From: Gammaproteobacteria bacterium
GTDB lineage: Bacteria > Gemmatimonadota > Gemmatimonadetes > Longimicrobiales > Gaopeijiaceae
Assembly: GCA_028819075.1 (NCBI GenBank)
Contig: JAPPMM010000016.1
Span: 62,001-126,000 of the forward strand
Direction: 5' to 3'
Length of the DNA stretch: 64,000 nt
A program made the translations under genes and the position numbers. Shown in pieces: positions 24,927-33,116 of the stretch (position 1 is the stretch's first letter; each line of letters begins with the position of its first letter). The notes under the pieces were generated by a model. That model searched no databases, was not told where the DNA came from, and was given only the letters and a program-made list of their open reading frames with translations.

Positions 24927-26924
24927 ATGCTGAGGTTCGCGGAGGAAATCCTCGTTCTCGTCCTTGACGAGGAGCGGGGGGATCTGGCCCCCAACCTGCC
25001 CGCGCGCTCCCTCGACCTGGCGCTCGCGGGCGCAGTGCTGATGGATCTCGCGCTCGAGGACCGCATCGACACGGATCTCGAGCGCCTGATGCTCGTGGAC
25101 CCCACGCCTTTCGGCGACGATATCCTCGATCCGGCGCTCGCCGAGATCGCAAAGGACGGTCAATCGCGCGACACGGCCTATTGGCTCGATCGGATCGCCG
25201 GGCGCGGGGACCGGATCCGCCGCGCCGCGCTGGCCCGCCTGATCGAGCGCGGCATCCTGAGATCCGAGGCGCACGGGCTCCTGTCCCTCGTCCCGTCGGT
25301 ATCGCGGTCGCGGCGCTATCCCACTGTTGACGGGCAGTCGGTCGAAGAAGCAAGACTGCGGATCATGCGCGTGCTGTTCACCGACGACGTCCCGGATCCG
25401 CGGGACATCGCCATGATCGCGCTGGCCAACGCCTGCGGCGTATTTCGCACCATTCTGACATCGGAGGAGCGGGCGCAGGTCCGGGATCGCATCGATCTGC
25501 TGAAGAATCTGGACCTGATCGGCCGGACGATGAGCCTTGCGATCGAAGGGCTCGAGGCGCCGGACGATGCGCCTCCGAAGCCCCGGCGCCCGAAGGAGAT
25601 CCCGGTGGTGCCGGGCCTTCCGCTGCTGGGCAACGGCTTGGCCATGCGGAGGGGACTCGTGGCCTTCCTCGCCCGCCAGTACCGTGAGCTGGGCCCGATC
25701 TTCAGAATACGCGCTCCGGGCCGCCGGTTCGTGTGCATCGCGGGGCCGAAAGCGGCCAATTTCCTGACCTCGCACGGGAAGACCGTGTTCCGGTCGCTCG
25801 AGCCTATGGCGAACTTCCACAACCAGATGGGTTCGTCGCGCTCGATCCTGACCATGGACGGGATCGATCACGTCACCACGCGGAAGGCCCAGGCCAGGGG
25901 ATACGCGGTCCGGATCCTTAAGGACCGGTCGCAGGAAGTCGTCGACATCACCCGCGACGAGATCGGCAAGTGGCCGGTGGGGGAGCCGTTCGAGGCGTTA
26001 CCGGCGTTCCAGAACGTGATCGGCGAGCAAATGGGCCACATGATGGCGGACTATTCGCCGCAGGGCTACACGCACGACCTGTCCACGCTCCTGGGCGGGC
26101 TGCTGCTGAGCGCCGCGACGATTCCACACGTCATGAGACTCCCCCGATTCCGTCGTGCCCGCGAGCGAGGCCGCGAGCTGGCCCGGGCGGTGCTCGCACA
26201 CAAGCGCAGGGAGGGTCCGCGCAGAACGACGCCGGATTTCCTCGACCTGATGCTCGAGCTGCGCGCCGCGGATCCCCAGCTGCTTCCGGAGACCAACCTG
26301 CCCCTGACGGTGCTCGCGCCCTACATGGTCGGGCTGGACACCACGGCGAGCACCTGTTCGTTCATGATCTACAACGTGCTGAAGCGGCCGCAGCTCATGG
26401 AGCGCATGACCGCCGAGGCGGACGCCCTGTTCGAGCAGGGCCCCGTGAGCGGTGAGGCCCTGAAGGGGCTCGATGTCTCGCGCCGGGTGGCGATGGAGAC
26501 CCTGCGGCTGCATCCGGTCTCGCCCGCCGTGCTTCGCACCACCGCCAACTCATTCGAGTTCGCCGGGCACAGGGTAGCCGCGGGCACCCAGGTCATGGTC
26601 GGCACGGCGGTCGGGCACACGCTGGAAGAGTATTTCCCCGACCCGGAACGCTTCGACATCGACCGCTATACGCCGGCTCGCGGCGAACACCGGCAGCGCG
26701 GCGCCTACGCCCCCTTCGGGGCCGGCAACCACCGGTGTCTCGGCAGTGGTCTCGTCCCGGTTCAACTCGTTCTCATCATGGCCACGATACTGAGGGAGCT
26801 CGTACTGGAGCCGCTCGCGCCCGACTTTGCACTGCGCGTGAGGTCGTTCCCGACCATGCAGCCGGTGGGCTTCAAGATCCGCGTCCTCGGGCGGCGGACA
26901 CACGACGTCGCGATTACGGCGTAG
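24927..26924 (+). CDS. GPP34 (GOLPH3-like) domain fused to a cytochrome P450
   Basis: A 665-residue two-domain protein. Residues 1 to about 205 match the GPP34 family: FAEEILVLVLDEERGDL, LDLALAGAVLMDLALEDRID and RRAALARLIERGIL. GPP34 proteins in eukaryotes bind phosphoinositide membranes; bacterial ones are poorly known. After a Pro/Lys/Arg-rich linker, residues from about 220 on are a P450: PVVPGLPLLGN, I-helix GLDTTAST (near 469), Glu524-x-x-Arg527 in METLRLHP and heme Cys604 in FGAGNHRCLG. The fusion would bring an oxygenase to membrane lipid. GGAG six bases before the ATG supports the start. One continuous frame shows no sign of misassembly. No ferredoxin or reductase lies nearby. The acyltransferase starts seven bases later. 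Confidence 0.9.
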   Translation: MLRFAEEILVLVLDEERGDLAPNLPARSLDLALAGAVLMDLALEDRIDTDLERLMLVDPTPFGDDILDPALAEIAKDGQSRDTAYWLDRIAGRGDRIRRAALARLIERGILRSEAHGLLSLVPSVSRSRRYPTVDGQSVEEARLRIMRVLFTDDVPDPRDIAMIALANACGVFRTILTSEERAQVRDRIDLLKNLDLIGRTMSLAIEGLEAPDDAPPKPRRPKEIPVVPGLPLLGNGLAMRRGLVAFLARQYRELGPIFRIRAPGRRFVCIAGPKAANFLTSHGKTVFRSLEPMANFHNQMGSSRSILTMDGIDHVTTRKAQARGYAVRILKDRSQEVVDITRDEIGKWPVGEPFEALPAFQNVIGEQMGHMMADYSPQGYTHDLSTLLGGLLLSAATIPHVMRLPRFRRARERGRELARAVLAHKRREGPRRTTPDFLDLMLELRAADPQLLPETNLPLTVLAPYMVGLDTTASTCSFMIYNVLKRPQLMERMTAEADALFEQGPVSGEALKGLDVSRRVAMETLRLHPVSPAVLRTTANSFEFAGHRVAAGTQVMVGTAVGHTLEEYFPDPERFDIDRYTPARGEHRQRGAYAPFGAGNHRCLGSGLVPVQLVLIMATILRELVLEPLAPDFALRVRSFPTMQPVGFKIRVLGRRTHDVAITA

Positions 26925-26930
26925 ATCCTG

Positions 26931-28139
26931 GTGACTGGCGCGCGGCCACAGGTCAGCCTTCCCCGATATCACTCCCTCGACCGGCTGCGTGCATCCATGA
27001 TGATGCTCGGGCTGGTCCGCCACACCGCAGTGAGCTACGTGCCCACGGTCTTCTTCGAATGGCCGTACCGGGATGCGCAGGCCGATATGCTCGCCTACTG
27101 GGTGGTCGTCTTCATCCGCGTGTTCCACCTGCCCGTTTTCTTCGCGATTGCGGGCTTCTTCGCCGCGTACCTGGTCGAGACGCGCGGAACCCGGGAGTTC
27201 CTGCGGCAGCGCTGGAGCCGGATCGGGGTGCCGTTCCTGGTGGCATGGCCCGTCGTGGCGGTCACGATGTTCGTCATCGTGCCGTTCGCGGCCCAGTTCA
27301 GTTCAACCCCGCCGAACGCCGCCTACAGCCTCTCGGAGCTGACCTCGGCCAGGGCGTTGGAACATCTGTTCATGCACCTGTGGTTCCTCTACGACCTGAT
27401 GATCCTGTACGTGGCCGCGAGCGCGCTGCGTCCCGTCGCAGCCCGGATTCCCGCCGGTGTGCGTGCCCGGGCGATGGACTTCTTCGAGCGCCGGGTGCAC
27501 CGGGGAGGCATCGCGGTGCTGGTTCTGGTCACGGGCCTCATCCTGTACCGGATGGAGTCGTGGGCCATCGACTACTACGCCGGCCCGTTCCCACCCCCGC
27601 GCCTGCTGGCCCTGTACGGCCTGTTCTTCGGATTCGGGTGGATGCTGCTGCGCCGGCGCGAGACCCTGGAGGGCTTCAGGCGTCCCGCGTGGGTTTTCCT
27701 GGCTGCCGGAACGCTGTGCTTCTTCGTCTACCGGCATTCCCTCGAAATCGGCTGCACCCTCGTGTCTGAAAGGACGTGCACGGGGTCGGGCGGCGGGTCG
27801 GACGTCGAGCATCATCTGCGGGCGGTCGTCTTTCTCGCGCTTTCCATGTGGCTCATGGCGTATGGACTGATCGGACTCTTCCTGCGCTACATGGACCGGC
27901 CGAGCCCGCGCTGGCGGTACATGGCGGACGCCTCGTACTGGATCTACATCGTCCACGTGCCGTTCGTCATGCTGCTGCCGCTTCTCCTGGCGAGCGTGCC
28001 CCTTCCGGGGATCGTGAAGCTCGCGCTGGTCTCGGTCGCGGCAACCGCCCTGATCCTCGTGACCTACCACTACTTCGTACGGCCGACGTTCATCGGGAAG
28101 CAGTTGAACGGGCGCCGCTATCCGCGAGGGGTGACATGA
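26931..28139 (+). CDS. Membrane acyltransferase (acyltransferase-3 / OpgC-like)
   Basis: A 402-residue protein with about ten membrane helices. The family start YHSLDRLRASMMMLGLVRHT, the LPVFFAIAGFFAAYL segment, the conserved HLWFLYDLMILYV and the closing ADASYWIYIVHVPFVM fit acyltransferase-3 and glucan-succinylating MdoC/OpgC-like proteins. These use acyl-CoA to acylate extracytoplasmic sugars or lipids. GTG at 26931 is needed to include the LDxLR motif. It lies seven bases behind the P450 fusion, so the two are almost surely cotranscribed, suggesting oxidation and acylation of one product. The acceptor is unknown. Confidence 0.82.
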   Translation: MTGARPQVSLPRYHSLDRLRASMMMLGLVRHTAVSYVPTVFFEWPYRDAQADMLAYWVVVFIRVFHLPVFFAIAGFFAAYLVETRGTREFLRQRWSRIGVPFLVAWPVVAVTMFVIVPFAAQFSSTPPNAAYSLSELTSARALEHLFMHLWFLYDLMILYVAASALRPVAARIPAGVRARAMDFFERRVHRGGIAVLVLVTGLILYRMESWAIDYYAGPFPPPRLLALYGLFFGFGWMLLRRRETLEGFRRPAWVFLAAGTLCFFVYRHSLEIGCTLVSERTCTGSGGGSDVEHHLRAVVFLALSMWLMAYGLIGLFLRYMDRPSPRWRYMADASYWIYIVHVPFVMLLPLLLASVPLPGIVKLALVSVAATALILVTYHYFVRPTFIGKQLNGRRYPRGVT

Positions 28140-28158
28140 CGGGATTCACCTTGCCACC

Positions 28159-28836
28159 TCAAACCCCCTTCGCGTCCGGCCCCCAGATGTGCTTGTGCAG
28201 TTGAGTCTGGAAGCGCACCGGCAATCCATCCTCCAGAATCCAGCCGGCGAGTGCCTCGAGATCGGTTTCTTCCCACACTGATGACACCAGCAGCGCGTTG
28301 AGCGATCCGTCCCGGACGCGGTCCGCAAGGCCCCGCTCGGAGATGACGTCCCGAGCCCACTCATAGTCGGCGCGATCCCCGACCACGAACTTCACTTCGT
28401 CCCGCGCGGTCAGGTGGTCGAGGTTCGACCACAGGTTGCGCGCAACCTCGCCCGATCCCGGGCACTTGAGGTCCATGATCTTGTGCGCGCGCGGATCGAG
28501 CGGCCCGACGTCGATGGCTCCGGACGTCTCCACCAGCACGGTGAACCCCGCTTCCAGCAGGCGGTCCACCAGGGTGTAGGCGCCCGCCTGGGCGAGCGGC
28601 TCGCCGCCCGTGAGTTCGACCAGGTCGCACCCGTGCGCGTCCACCGCAGCGAGGATTGCGTCGAACGACATGCGCTCCCCCCCGCTGAACGCATAGGCCG
28701 TGTCGCACCAGACGCAGCGCAGCGGGCAGCCGGTCAGGCGCACGAAGGTGCAGGGCATCCCGGCCCAGCTCGATTCCCCCTGGATCGAGTGGAAGATCTC
28801 GGTCACGCGGAGCGACTCTCGTCCGGAGGCGTTCAT
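28159..28836 (-). CDS. queE: 7-carboxy-7-deazaguanine synthase QueE
   Basis: A 225-residue radical SAM enzyme that turns 6-carboxy-tetrahydropterin into 7-carboxy-7-deazaguanine in queuosine precursor synthesis. The N-terminus FHSIQGESSWAGMPC and cluster motif CPLRCVWCD (Cys-x3-Cys-x2-Cys), then LVELTGGEPLAQ, VETSGAID and MDLKCPGSGE are diagnostic. It overlaps the preceding small gene by ATGA and is the last gene of a minus-strand operon with a DNA methyltransferase. queC, queD and queF are not in the window, but queG is 4 kb away. Confidence 0.95.
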   Translation of the reverse strand: MNASGRESLRVTEIFHSIQGESSWAGMPCTFVRLTGCPLRCVWCDTAYAFSGGERMSFDAILAAVDAHGCDLVELTGGEPLAQAGAYTLVDRLLEAGFTVLVETSGAIDVGPLDPRAHKIMDLKCPGSGEVARNLWSNLDHLTARDEVKFVVGDRADYEWARDVISERGLADRVRDGSLNALLVSSVWEETDLEALAGWILEDGLPVRFQTQLHKHIWGPDAKGV

Positions 28837-29219
28837 TCCGATCCGAACGAGTATGGGTCGGGCCGCGGCTCACCACCGGCCTGCTCGCCTCGGCCCTCGA
28901 TCCCGTCGTCGAGCAGCGACTTCACCCGGTCCAGCGACAGCTCGCGCAGGCTTCCCTCGGCGGCGGCGCGTCCCTTCTCGCGGCACAGCACCGGCGTCTG
29001 CACGTGTCCGATCACGCCGAGCCCGGTGGCCGCCCAGCGCGGAAACACCAGGTAGCCGACGTAGGGCGCGCGCAGGTCCGGCGTCTGCTCCACCTCGAGC
29101 GACACGGTGTACGGGTGGCCATCCGCACCCTCGAAAGCCGGCGGCCGGTCGTGCGTATCCAGGTAACCGCCCAGGGTCGCGTCTGGCACGCCGTGGACGT
29201 CGTCGGGCTCGTGGCTCAT
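28833..29219 (-). CDS. Small protein of unknown function between methyltransferase and queE
   Basis: A 128-residue soluble protein. It has LGGYLDTHDRPPAFEGADG, HPYTVSLEVEQTP, APYVGYLVFPRWA and VLCREKGRAAAEGSLRELSL, suggesting a small alpha/beta fold, but no family is recognised. Its ATG at 29219 overlaps the methyltransferase stop and its stop overlaps the queE start, both by four bases. This tight linkage supports real coding and a shared transcript. Confidence 0.7.
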   Translation of the reverse strand: MSHEPDDVHGVPDATLGGYLDTHDRPPAFEGADGHPYTVSLEVEQTPDLRAPYVGYLVFPRWAATGLGVIGHVQTPVLCREKGRAAAEGSLRELSLDRVKSLLDDGIEGRGEQAGGEPRPDPYSFGSE

Positions 29220-30166
29220 GAGACCCTGCCGGTCCGCGAGCCTGGCCTCGGTCCGGGAATGCGCGGGTCGACGCCCTCCCACCGAATCCCCGGCACCTCC
29301 GCAAACCTCTTCGCCATCACCTCCATTGCCTCCGGGTTGTTGTCCACGAGGATGAACCTGCGTCCCAGTTCGTGCGCCGCCATCCCCGTGGTCCCGCTCC
29401 CCGCGAAGAAGTCGAGCACCAGGTCCCCCGGGCGGGATGAGGCCGTGACGATGCGCCTGAGGATGCCCAGCGGCTTCTGGGTGGGATACCCGGTCCGCTC
29501 GGCGCCGCTGGTGGGCACGATGGTGTGCCACCAGGTGTCGGTGGGCAGCTTTCCGCGCGCGGCCTTCTCGGGTCCCACCAGCCCCGGAGCCATGTACGGG
29601 ATTCTCTCGATCGCGTCCACGTTGAAGACGTAGTCCGAAAGGTCCTTGACGTAGAACAGGATGTTGTCGTGCTTCGCCGGCCAGCGCGTTTTCGGCCGCG
29701 CGCCAAAGTCATACGCCCAGATGATCTCGTTCAGGAGATTGTCCGGCCCGAACAGCTCGTCCAGCAGGAAGCGGCAGCGGTGCACTTCCCGGTAGTCGAT
29801 GTGGAAATACAGTGACCCGTGCGGGGCCAGGACGCGGTACGCCTCGACCAGTCTCGGCTCGAGAAAGGCGAGGTAGTCGTCGAAGCTGTCGCGGAACCGC
29901 CTCGTGCCAAGGGACTCGGTGCTGTAGCGTTCGCCCTTGAAGCCCGTGCGATCTCCGTTCGGGGATCGTGTCGTCCTGAGGCGCGTGTGCCGCTGGACCC
30001 TGCCGGTATTGAAGGGCGGATCGACGTAGATGAGGTCGGCCAGCCCGTCCGGCAGGCCGCGGAGCACCTCGAGGTTGTCTCCGAAGACGATCCGGTTCAA
30101 GTCTTCTTCCAGGTTTGCGGTCCCGGCTCCAGGTTCGGCGATCCCGTCCGAGAGCCCGTCATTCAC
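29216..30166 (-). CDS. Orphan site-specific DNA methyltransferase (beta-class, N6-adenine or N4-cytosine)
   Basis: A 316-residue DNA methylase. The catalytic motif IV is DLIYVDPPFNTG near residues 44-55, and the SAM-binding motif I is LVLDFFAGSGTTGMAA towards the C-terminus. With the intervening target-recognition region, this order is that of beta-class amino-methyltransferases. The start is a GTG at 30166. No restriction endonuclease or specificity gene lies nearby, so it acts alone, perhaps in gene control. It heads an operon with a small unknown gene and queE. The sequence recognised cannot be deduced. Confidence 0.88.
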   Translation of the reverse strand: MNDGLSDGIAEPGAGTANLEEDLNRIVFGDNLEVLRGLPDGLADLIYVDPPFNTGRVQRHTRLRTTRSPNGDRTGFKGERYSTESLGTRRFRDSFDDYLAFLEPRLVEAYRVLAPHGSLYFHIDYREVHRCRFLLDELFGPDNLLNEIIWAYDFGARPKTRWPAKHDNILFYVKDLSDYVFNVDAIERIPYMAPGLVGPEKAARGKLPTDTWWHTIVPTSGAERTGYPTQKPLGILRRIVTASSRPGDLVLDFFAGSGTTGMAAHELGRRFILVDNNPEAMEVMAKRFAEVPGIRWEGVDPRIPGPRPGSRTGRVS

Positions 30167-30317
30167 ACCCGCAAACTAGGACTGACCGGCAGGGGATCAA
30201 GCCATGGTGTCCATGGCGTCGGTAGAGCCGGCACCAGGCGGGCCAGCGCCGGTTCGATGCCGGGCAACCGCATTCTTCCTGCACGGCCCCGGCGTGAGCG
30301 GGCGAGCTGATGGGTCG

Positions 30318-30481
30318 TTGACGATCACGGATGATCGACAAAGCTCCTTGGCGATCATCTTCTCGCAGAAGTGATCGACAACAGGGCTTGACGATCACGG
30401 ATGATCGACAAATCTTCTTGACGATCATATTCTCGTTCTCGTGATCGCCAAATCTTCTTGACGATCACGGATGATCGACAA
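30318..30481. repeat. Regular array of ten alternating half-sites (five palindromes)
   Basis: Five palindromes built from the half-site TTGACGATCA and its inverse TGATCGACAA (third base after TTG varies) start at 30318, 30348, 30388, 30418 and 30458. Spacers inside palindromes alternate 4, 14, 4, 14, 4 bases, and gaps between palindromes are always 6. Unit starts therefore alternate 30 and 40 bases, close to three and four helical turns. Every half-site contains GATC. The array lies in the 388-base gap between the divergent methyltransferase and Fic genes. The rest of that gap (30167-30317 and 30482-30554) shows only the Fic ribosome site. The likely role is a multi-site operator. Confidence 0.85.
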
Positions 30482-30554
30482 ACGCGCGCCTTCACCGCTG
30501 GCACCCTCCGGGTATCGTGTTGGAGATGGCCTTGGCGAAGGAGGAAGATACCCG

Positions 30555-31691
30555 ATGGCTCCGGTTCAATACCATGAGGGGAGGTTCCCGCCCGATGGGC
30601 GACTGGACTGGCCTCGATTGGTTCCGTTGATCGGTCCGGCATCAGCTGCGGTGGCGAGATACGACGGAATGCTTTCCGGGGTTCCGAACCCGCGAATCCT
30701 TCTTGCGCCCCTGTCGAGGCGGGAAGCCGAGCGCTCGTCGCGGATCGAAGGGACCCAGGCCACGATCGGCGAGGTGCTGGAGTTCGAAGCCGGAGGCAAG
30801 GCGAGTTCTCCCGCTCGTCGTGACGACATCCTGGAGGTGATCCAGTACCGAATGGCGATGGAGCACGCCGAAGGCATGATGGATGAGCTGCCCCTCTCGC
30901 AGCGAGTCATTCGCGAGTCGCACAGCGTGCTCCTGTCCCGCGGCAGAGGAAGGTATCGATCACCCGGCGCCTACAGGCGAAACCAGAACTTCATTGGACC
31001 GGCCGGTTGCTCCATCGAGGATGCTACGTTCGTTCCCATCGGTGCGCACAAGCTTCTCGACGCCATGGCCGCCTGGGAGCGATATATGCACCAAGACCAT
31101 CCAGACCGCCTGATCCAGCTCGCCATCCTGCATGCCGAGTTTGAGGCAATTCACCCATTCCATGACGGCAATGGCCGCGTGGGACGTATGCTCGTCCCGC
31201 TGTTCATGTGGCAGATGGGGTTGATTCGTCAGCCGGCGTTCTTCATCAGTCCCTACCTGGAAGCCAATCGCGAAGCCTACTACGAAGGGCTGTTGTCGGT
31301 TTCCCGCGATGACGACTGGACCGGTTGGTGCAGGTTCTTCCTGCACGCCGTGCTAATCCAGGCGGAGGACAATCTGGCCAGGGCTCAGGCCATTCTCGAT
31401 CTTCATGAAGAGATGAAGAGCCGAGTGCCGGATGTAACCCGTACGCTGTATGCGGTCGAAGTTCTGGATTGGATGTTCGAGCGACCAATCTTCTCCAGCG
31501 TGCAGCTCGCCCGTGAAACCGCGCTCTCTCCGCCAACGGCACGAAGAATCCTGCAGCGCCTGTGTGACGCCGAGATACTCAAGGAAGCCATTCCAGCACG
31601 AGGCCGTCGACCTGGGATCTTCGTGTTTCCCAGCCTCATGCGTGTCGCGGAGGGTGGCGAGCCCACGAACCCTGGGGAATCGAACGCATGA
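30555..31691 (+). CDS. Fic-domain protein with N-terminal autoinhibitory motif and winged-helix end
   Basis: A 378-residue Fic protein. The catalytic loop H200-P-F-H-D-G-N-G-R-V-G-R211 is intact, so AMP transfer (or its reversal) to a target hydroxyl is expected. The motif S61-S-R-I-E65-G66 is the inhibitory [S/T]xxxE[G/N] helix placed N-terminally, as in class II Fic proteins. A C-terminal winged-helix segment, SSVQLARETALSPPTARRIL, suggests DNA binding and perhaps control of the palindrome array just upstream. AAGGAGG at 30538-30544 fixes the ATG at 30555, excluding the longer frame that starts in the array. It overlaps the next gene as ATGA. The target protein is unknown. Confidence 0.9.
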   Translation: MAPVQYHEGRFPPDGRLDWPRLVPLIGPASAAVARYDGMLSGVPNPRILLAPLSRREAERSSRIEGTQATIGEVLEFEAGGKASSPARRDDILEVIQYRMAMEHAEGMMDELPLSQRVIRESHSVLLSRGRGRYRSPGAYRRNQNFIGPAGCSIEDATFVPIGAHKLLDAMAAWERYMHQDHPDRLIQLAILHAEFEAIHPFHDGNGRVGRMLVPLFMWQMGLIRQPAFFISPYLEANREAYYEGLLSVSRDDDWTGWCRFFLHAVLIQAEDNLARAQAILDLHEEMKSRVPDVTRTLYAVEVLDWMFERPIFSSVQLARETALSPPTARRILQRLCDAEILKEAIPARGRRPGIFVFPSLMRVAEGGEPTNPGESNA

Positions 31692-32713
31692 AAGCCGCGC
31701 TGTTCCACGAATACGGCGGCCCCGAGGTCGTGCGCATCGAGGAGGTGCCCGATCCGGCTCCCGGCCCCGGCGAGGTACGGATCGCCGTGCGGGCGGCCGC
31801 GATGAACCACCTCGATCTGTGGGTGCGCCGCGGTCTGCCCATCGATATCGCGATGCCGCACATCGGGGGGTCGGACATCGCGGGCGTGGTGGACGCGGTC
31901 GGTCCGGGCGCCGGGCACGTTCCGGTCGGTGCGCGGGTGGTGGTTGATCCCTCGCTGGACTACGACTGGTACGACGGGAGCGCGCCCGGGCAGAGCCTGC
32001 CGTCCCGTGAACTCCGGATCATCGGTGAGCACACGCCGGGTGGCTTCGCCGAGTACGCGGTGGTTCCGGCCGCCAACGTGGTCGAGGTCCCGCCGGATGT
32101 CCCATTCGAAGCCGCTGCTGCGGCCAGCTTGGTCGGGGTGACCGCGTGGCACGCGGTGGTGGTGCGCGGCCGGGTGCGTCCCGGCGAGCGGGTGCTGGTG
32201 ACCGGCGCATCGGGCGGCGTGTCCACCATGGCCGTGCAGATGGCGCGCCACGCCGGCGCGGTCGTGTACGCGGTCACCAGCGGTGCCGACAACGTCGCCC
32301 GCGTCCGCGAGCTGGGGGCCGACGTCGTCTACGACCGACTGGAGGTCGATTACGGACGCGCGCTCTGGAAGGACACCGGCAGGCAGGGCGTCGACCTCAT
32401 CGTGGACTCGGTAGGTGCGGCCACCTGGAAGTCGAATCTGCGCGCCCTGCGCCAGAGCGGCCGCCTGGTCTGCTACGGAGCTACCACCGGCCCCGTCGGC
32501 GAGACCAGCCTTCCCCTCCTCTTCTGGAAGAAGGCGTCGATTCTCGGCAGCACCATGGGCACGCCCGCCGACTACCGCAGGGCGATGCAGCTTGTCTTCG
32601 ACGGCGTCATCCGCGCCCCCATCGACGACATCCTCCCGCTCGAGCGGGCACGGGACGCTCATGAGCGGCTCGAGGCGGGCGAGGTCTTCGGCAAGCTGGT
32701 GCTGTGGCCATGA
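31688..32713 (+). CDS. Zinc-independent MDR-family NADPH:quinone oxidoreductase-like protein
   Basis: A 341-residue medium-chain dehydrogenase. It has the start MKAALFHEYGGPEVVRIEEV, the MNHLDLWVRRG and GSDIAGVVDAVGPG motifs and an NADP-binding loop RVLVTGASGGVSTMAVQMA. The structural zinc lobe cysteines are absent, as in quinone reductases and enoyl reductases. It would reduce small quinones or enones with NAD(P)H in the cytosol. The start overlaps the Fic stop by four bases, so both are likely on one message, an unusual pairing with no clear logic. Confidence 0.85.
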   Translation: MKAALFHEYGGPEVVRIEEVPDPAPGPGEVRIAVRAAAMNHLDLWVRRGLPIDIAMPHIGGSDIAGVVDAVGPGAGHVPVGARVVVDPSLDYDWYDGSAPGQSLPSRELRIIGEHTPGGFAEYAVVPAANVVEVPPDVPFEAAAAASLVGVTAWHAVVVRGRVRPGERVLVTGASGGVSTMAVQMARHAGAVVYAVTSGADNVARVRELGADVVYDRLEVDYGRALWKDTGRQGVDLIVDSVGAATWKSNLRALRQSGRLVCYGATTGPVGETSLPLLFWKKASILGSTMGTPADYRRAMQLVFDGVIRAPIDDILPLERARDAHERLEAGEVFGKLVLWP

Positions 32714-32789
32714 AGGCGTACCGGACTCAGCGACCCCGATCGAGATGGTGGCACAACGACGGGAGGCCCGAGACGGCCGGGACCATGCC

Positions 32790-33116
32790 ATGGACCTGAA
32801 GGAAGCGCAGGCCCGGGTCGACGCCTGGATCTCGCGATTCGAGGAGGGCTACTGGCCTCCGCTCGTCAACCTCGCTCGCCTGGTCGAGGAAGTCGGTGAA
32901 CTCTCGCGCGAACTGAATCACCGCTTCGGCTCCAAACTCAAGCGGGCCGACGAAGCCGAGAAGGATCTCGCGCTCGAGATCGGCGACATCCTCTTTGTTC
33001 TGATCGCGCTCTCCAACGAACGGGGAATCGATCTCGAAGATGCCCTGGAGCGGGTTCTCGAGAAGTACGAGACGCGCGACAGCGATCGCTGGACCCCGGC
33101 GACGCCGCCAGCGTGA
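32790..33116 (+). CDS. MazG-like nucleotide pyrophosphohydrolase
   Basis: A 108-residue all-helical protein with the MazG metal motif L-V-E-E-V-G-E-L followed by E-I-G-D at about 28 residues' distance. Family members hydrolyse NTPs or non-canonical dNTPs to monophosphates. The ATG at 32790 opens on the first helix (LKEAQARVDAWI); an in-frame ATG at 32745 is an alternative. It overlaps queG as GTGA. A housecleaning role is inferred. Confidence 0.85.
   Translation: MDLKEAQARVDAWISRFEEGYWPPLVNLARLVEEVGELSRELNHRFGSKLKRADEAEKDLALEIGDILFVLIALSNERGIDLEDALERVLEKYETRDSDRWTPATPPA

Noticed and set aside
28159..30166. Dpd-type 7-deazaguanine DNA modification system
   Set aside because: Only queE and a methyltransferase are present; no DpdA-like transglycosylase, ATPase or helicase genes are seen.
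30318..30481. CRISPR array
   Set aside because: Repeats are palindromic 10-base half-sites with 4-14-base gaps, spacers are not unique 30-40-mers, and no cas gene is present.
30159..30642. Minus-strand frames reading repeated peptides such as SSVIVKK and DRQEDLSIIRDRQ
   Set aside because: The repeats come from translating the palindromic DNA array; there is no ribosome site or family match.
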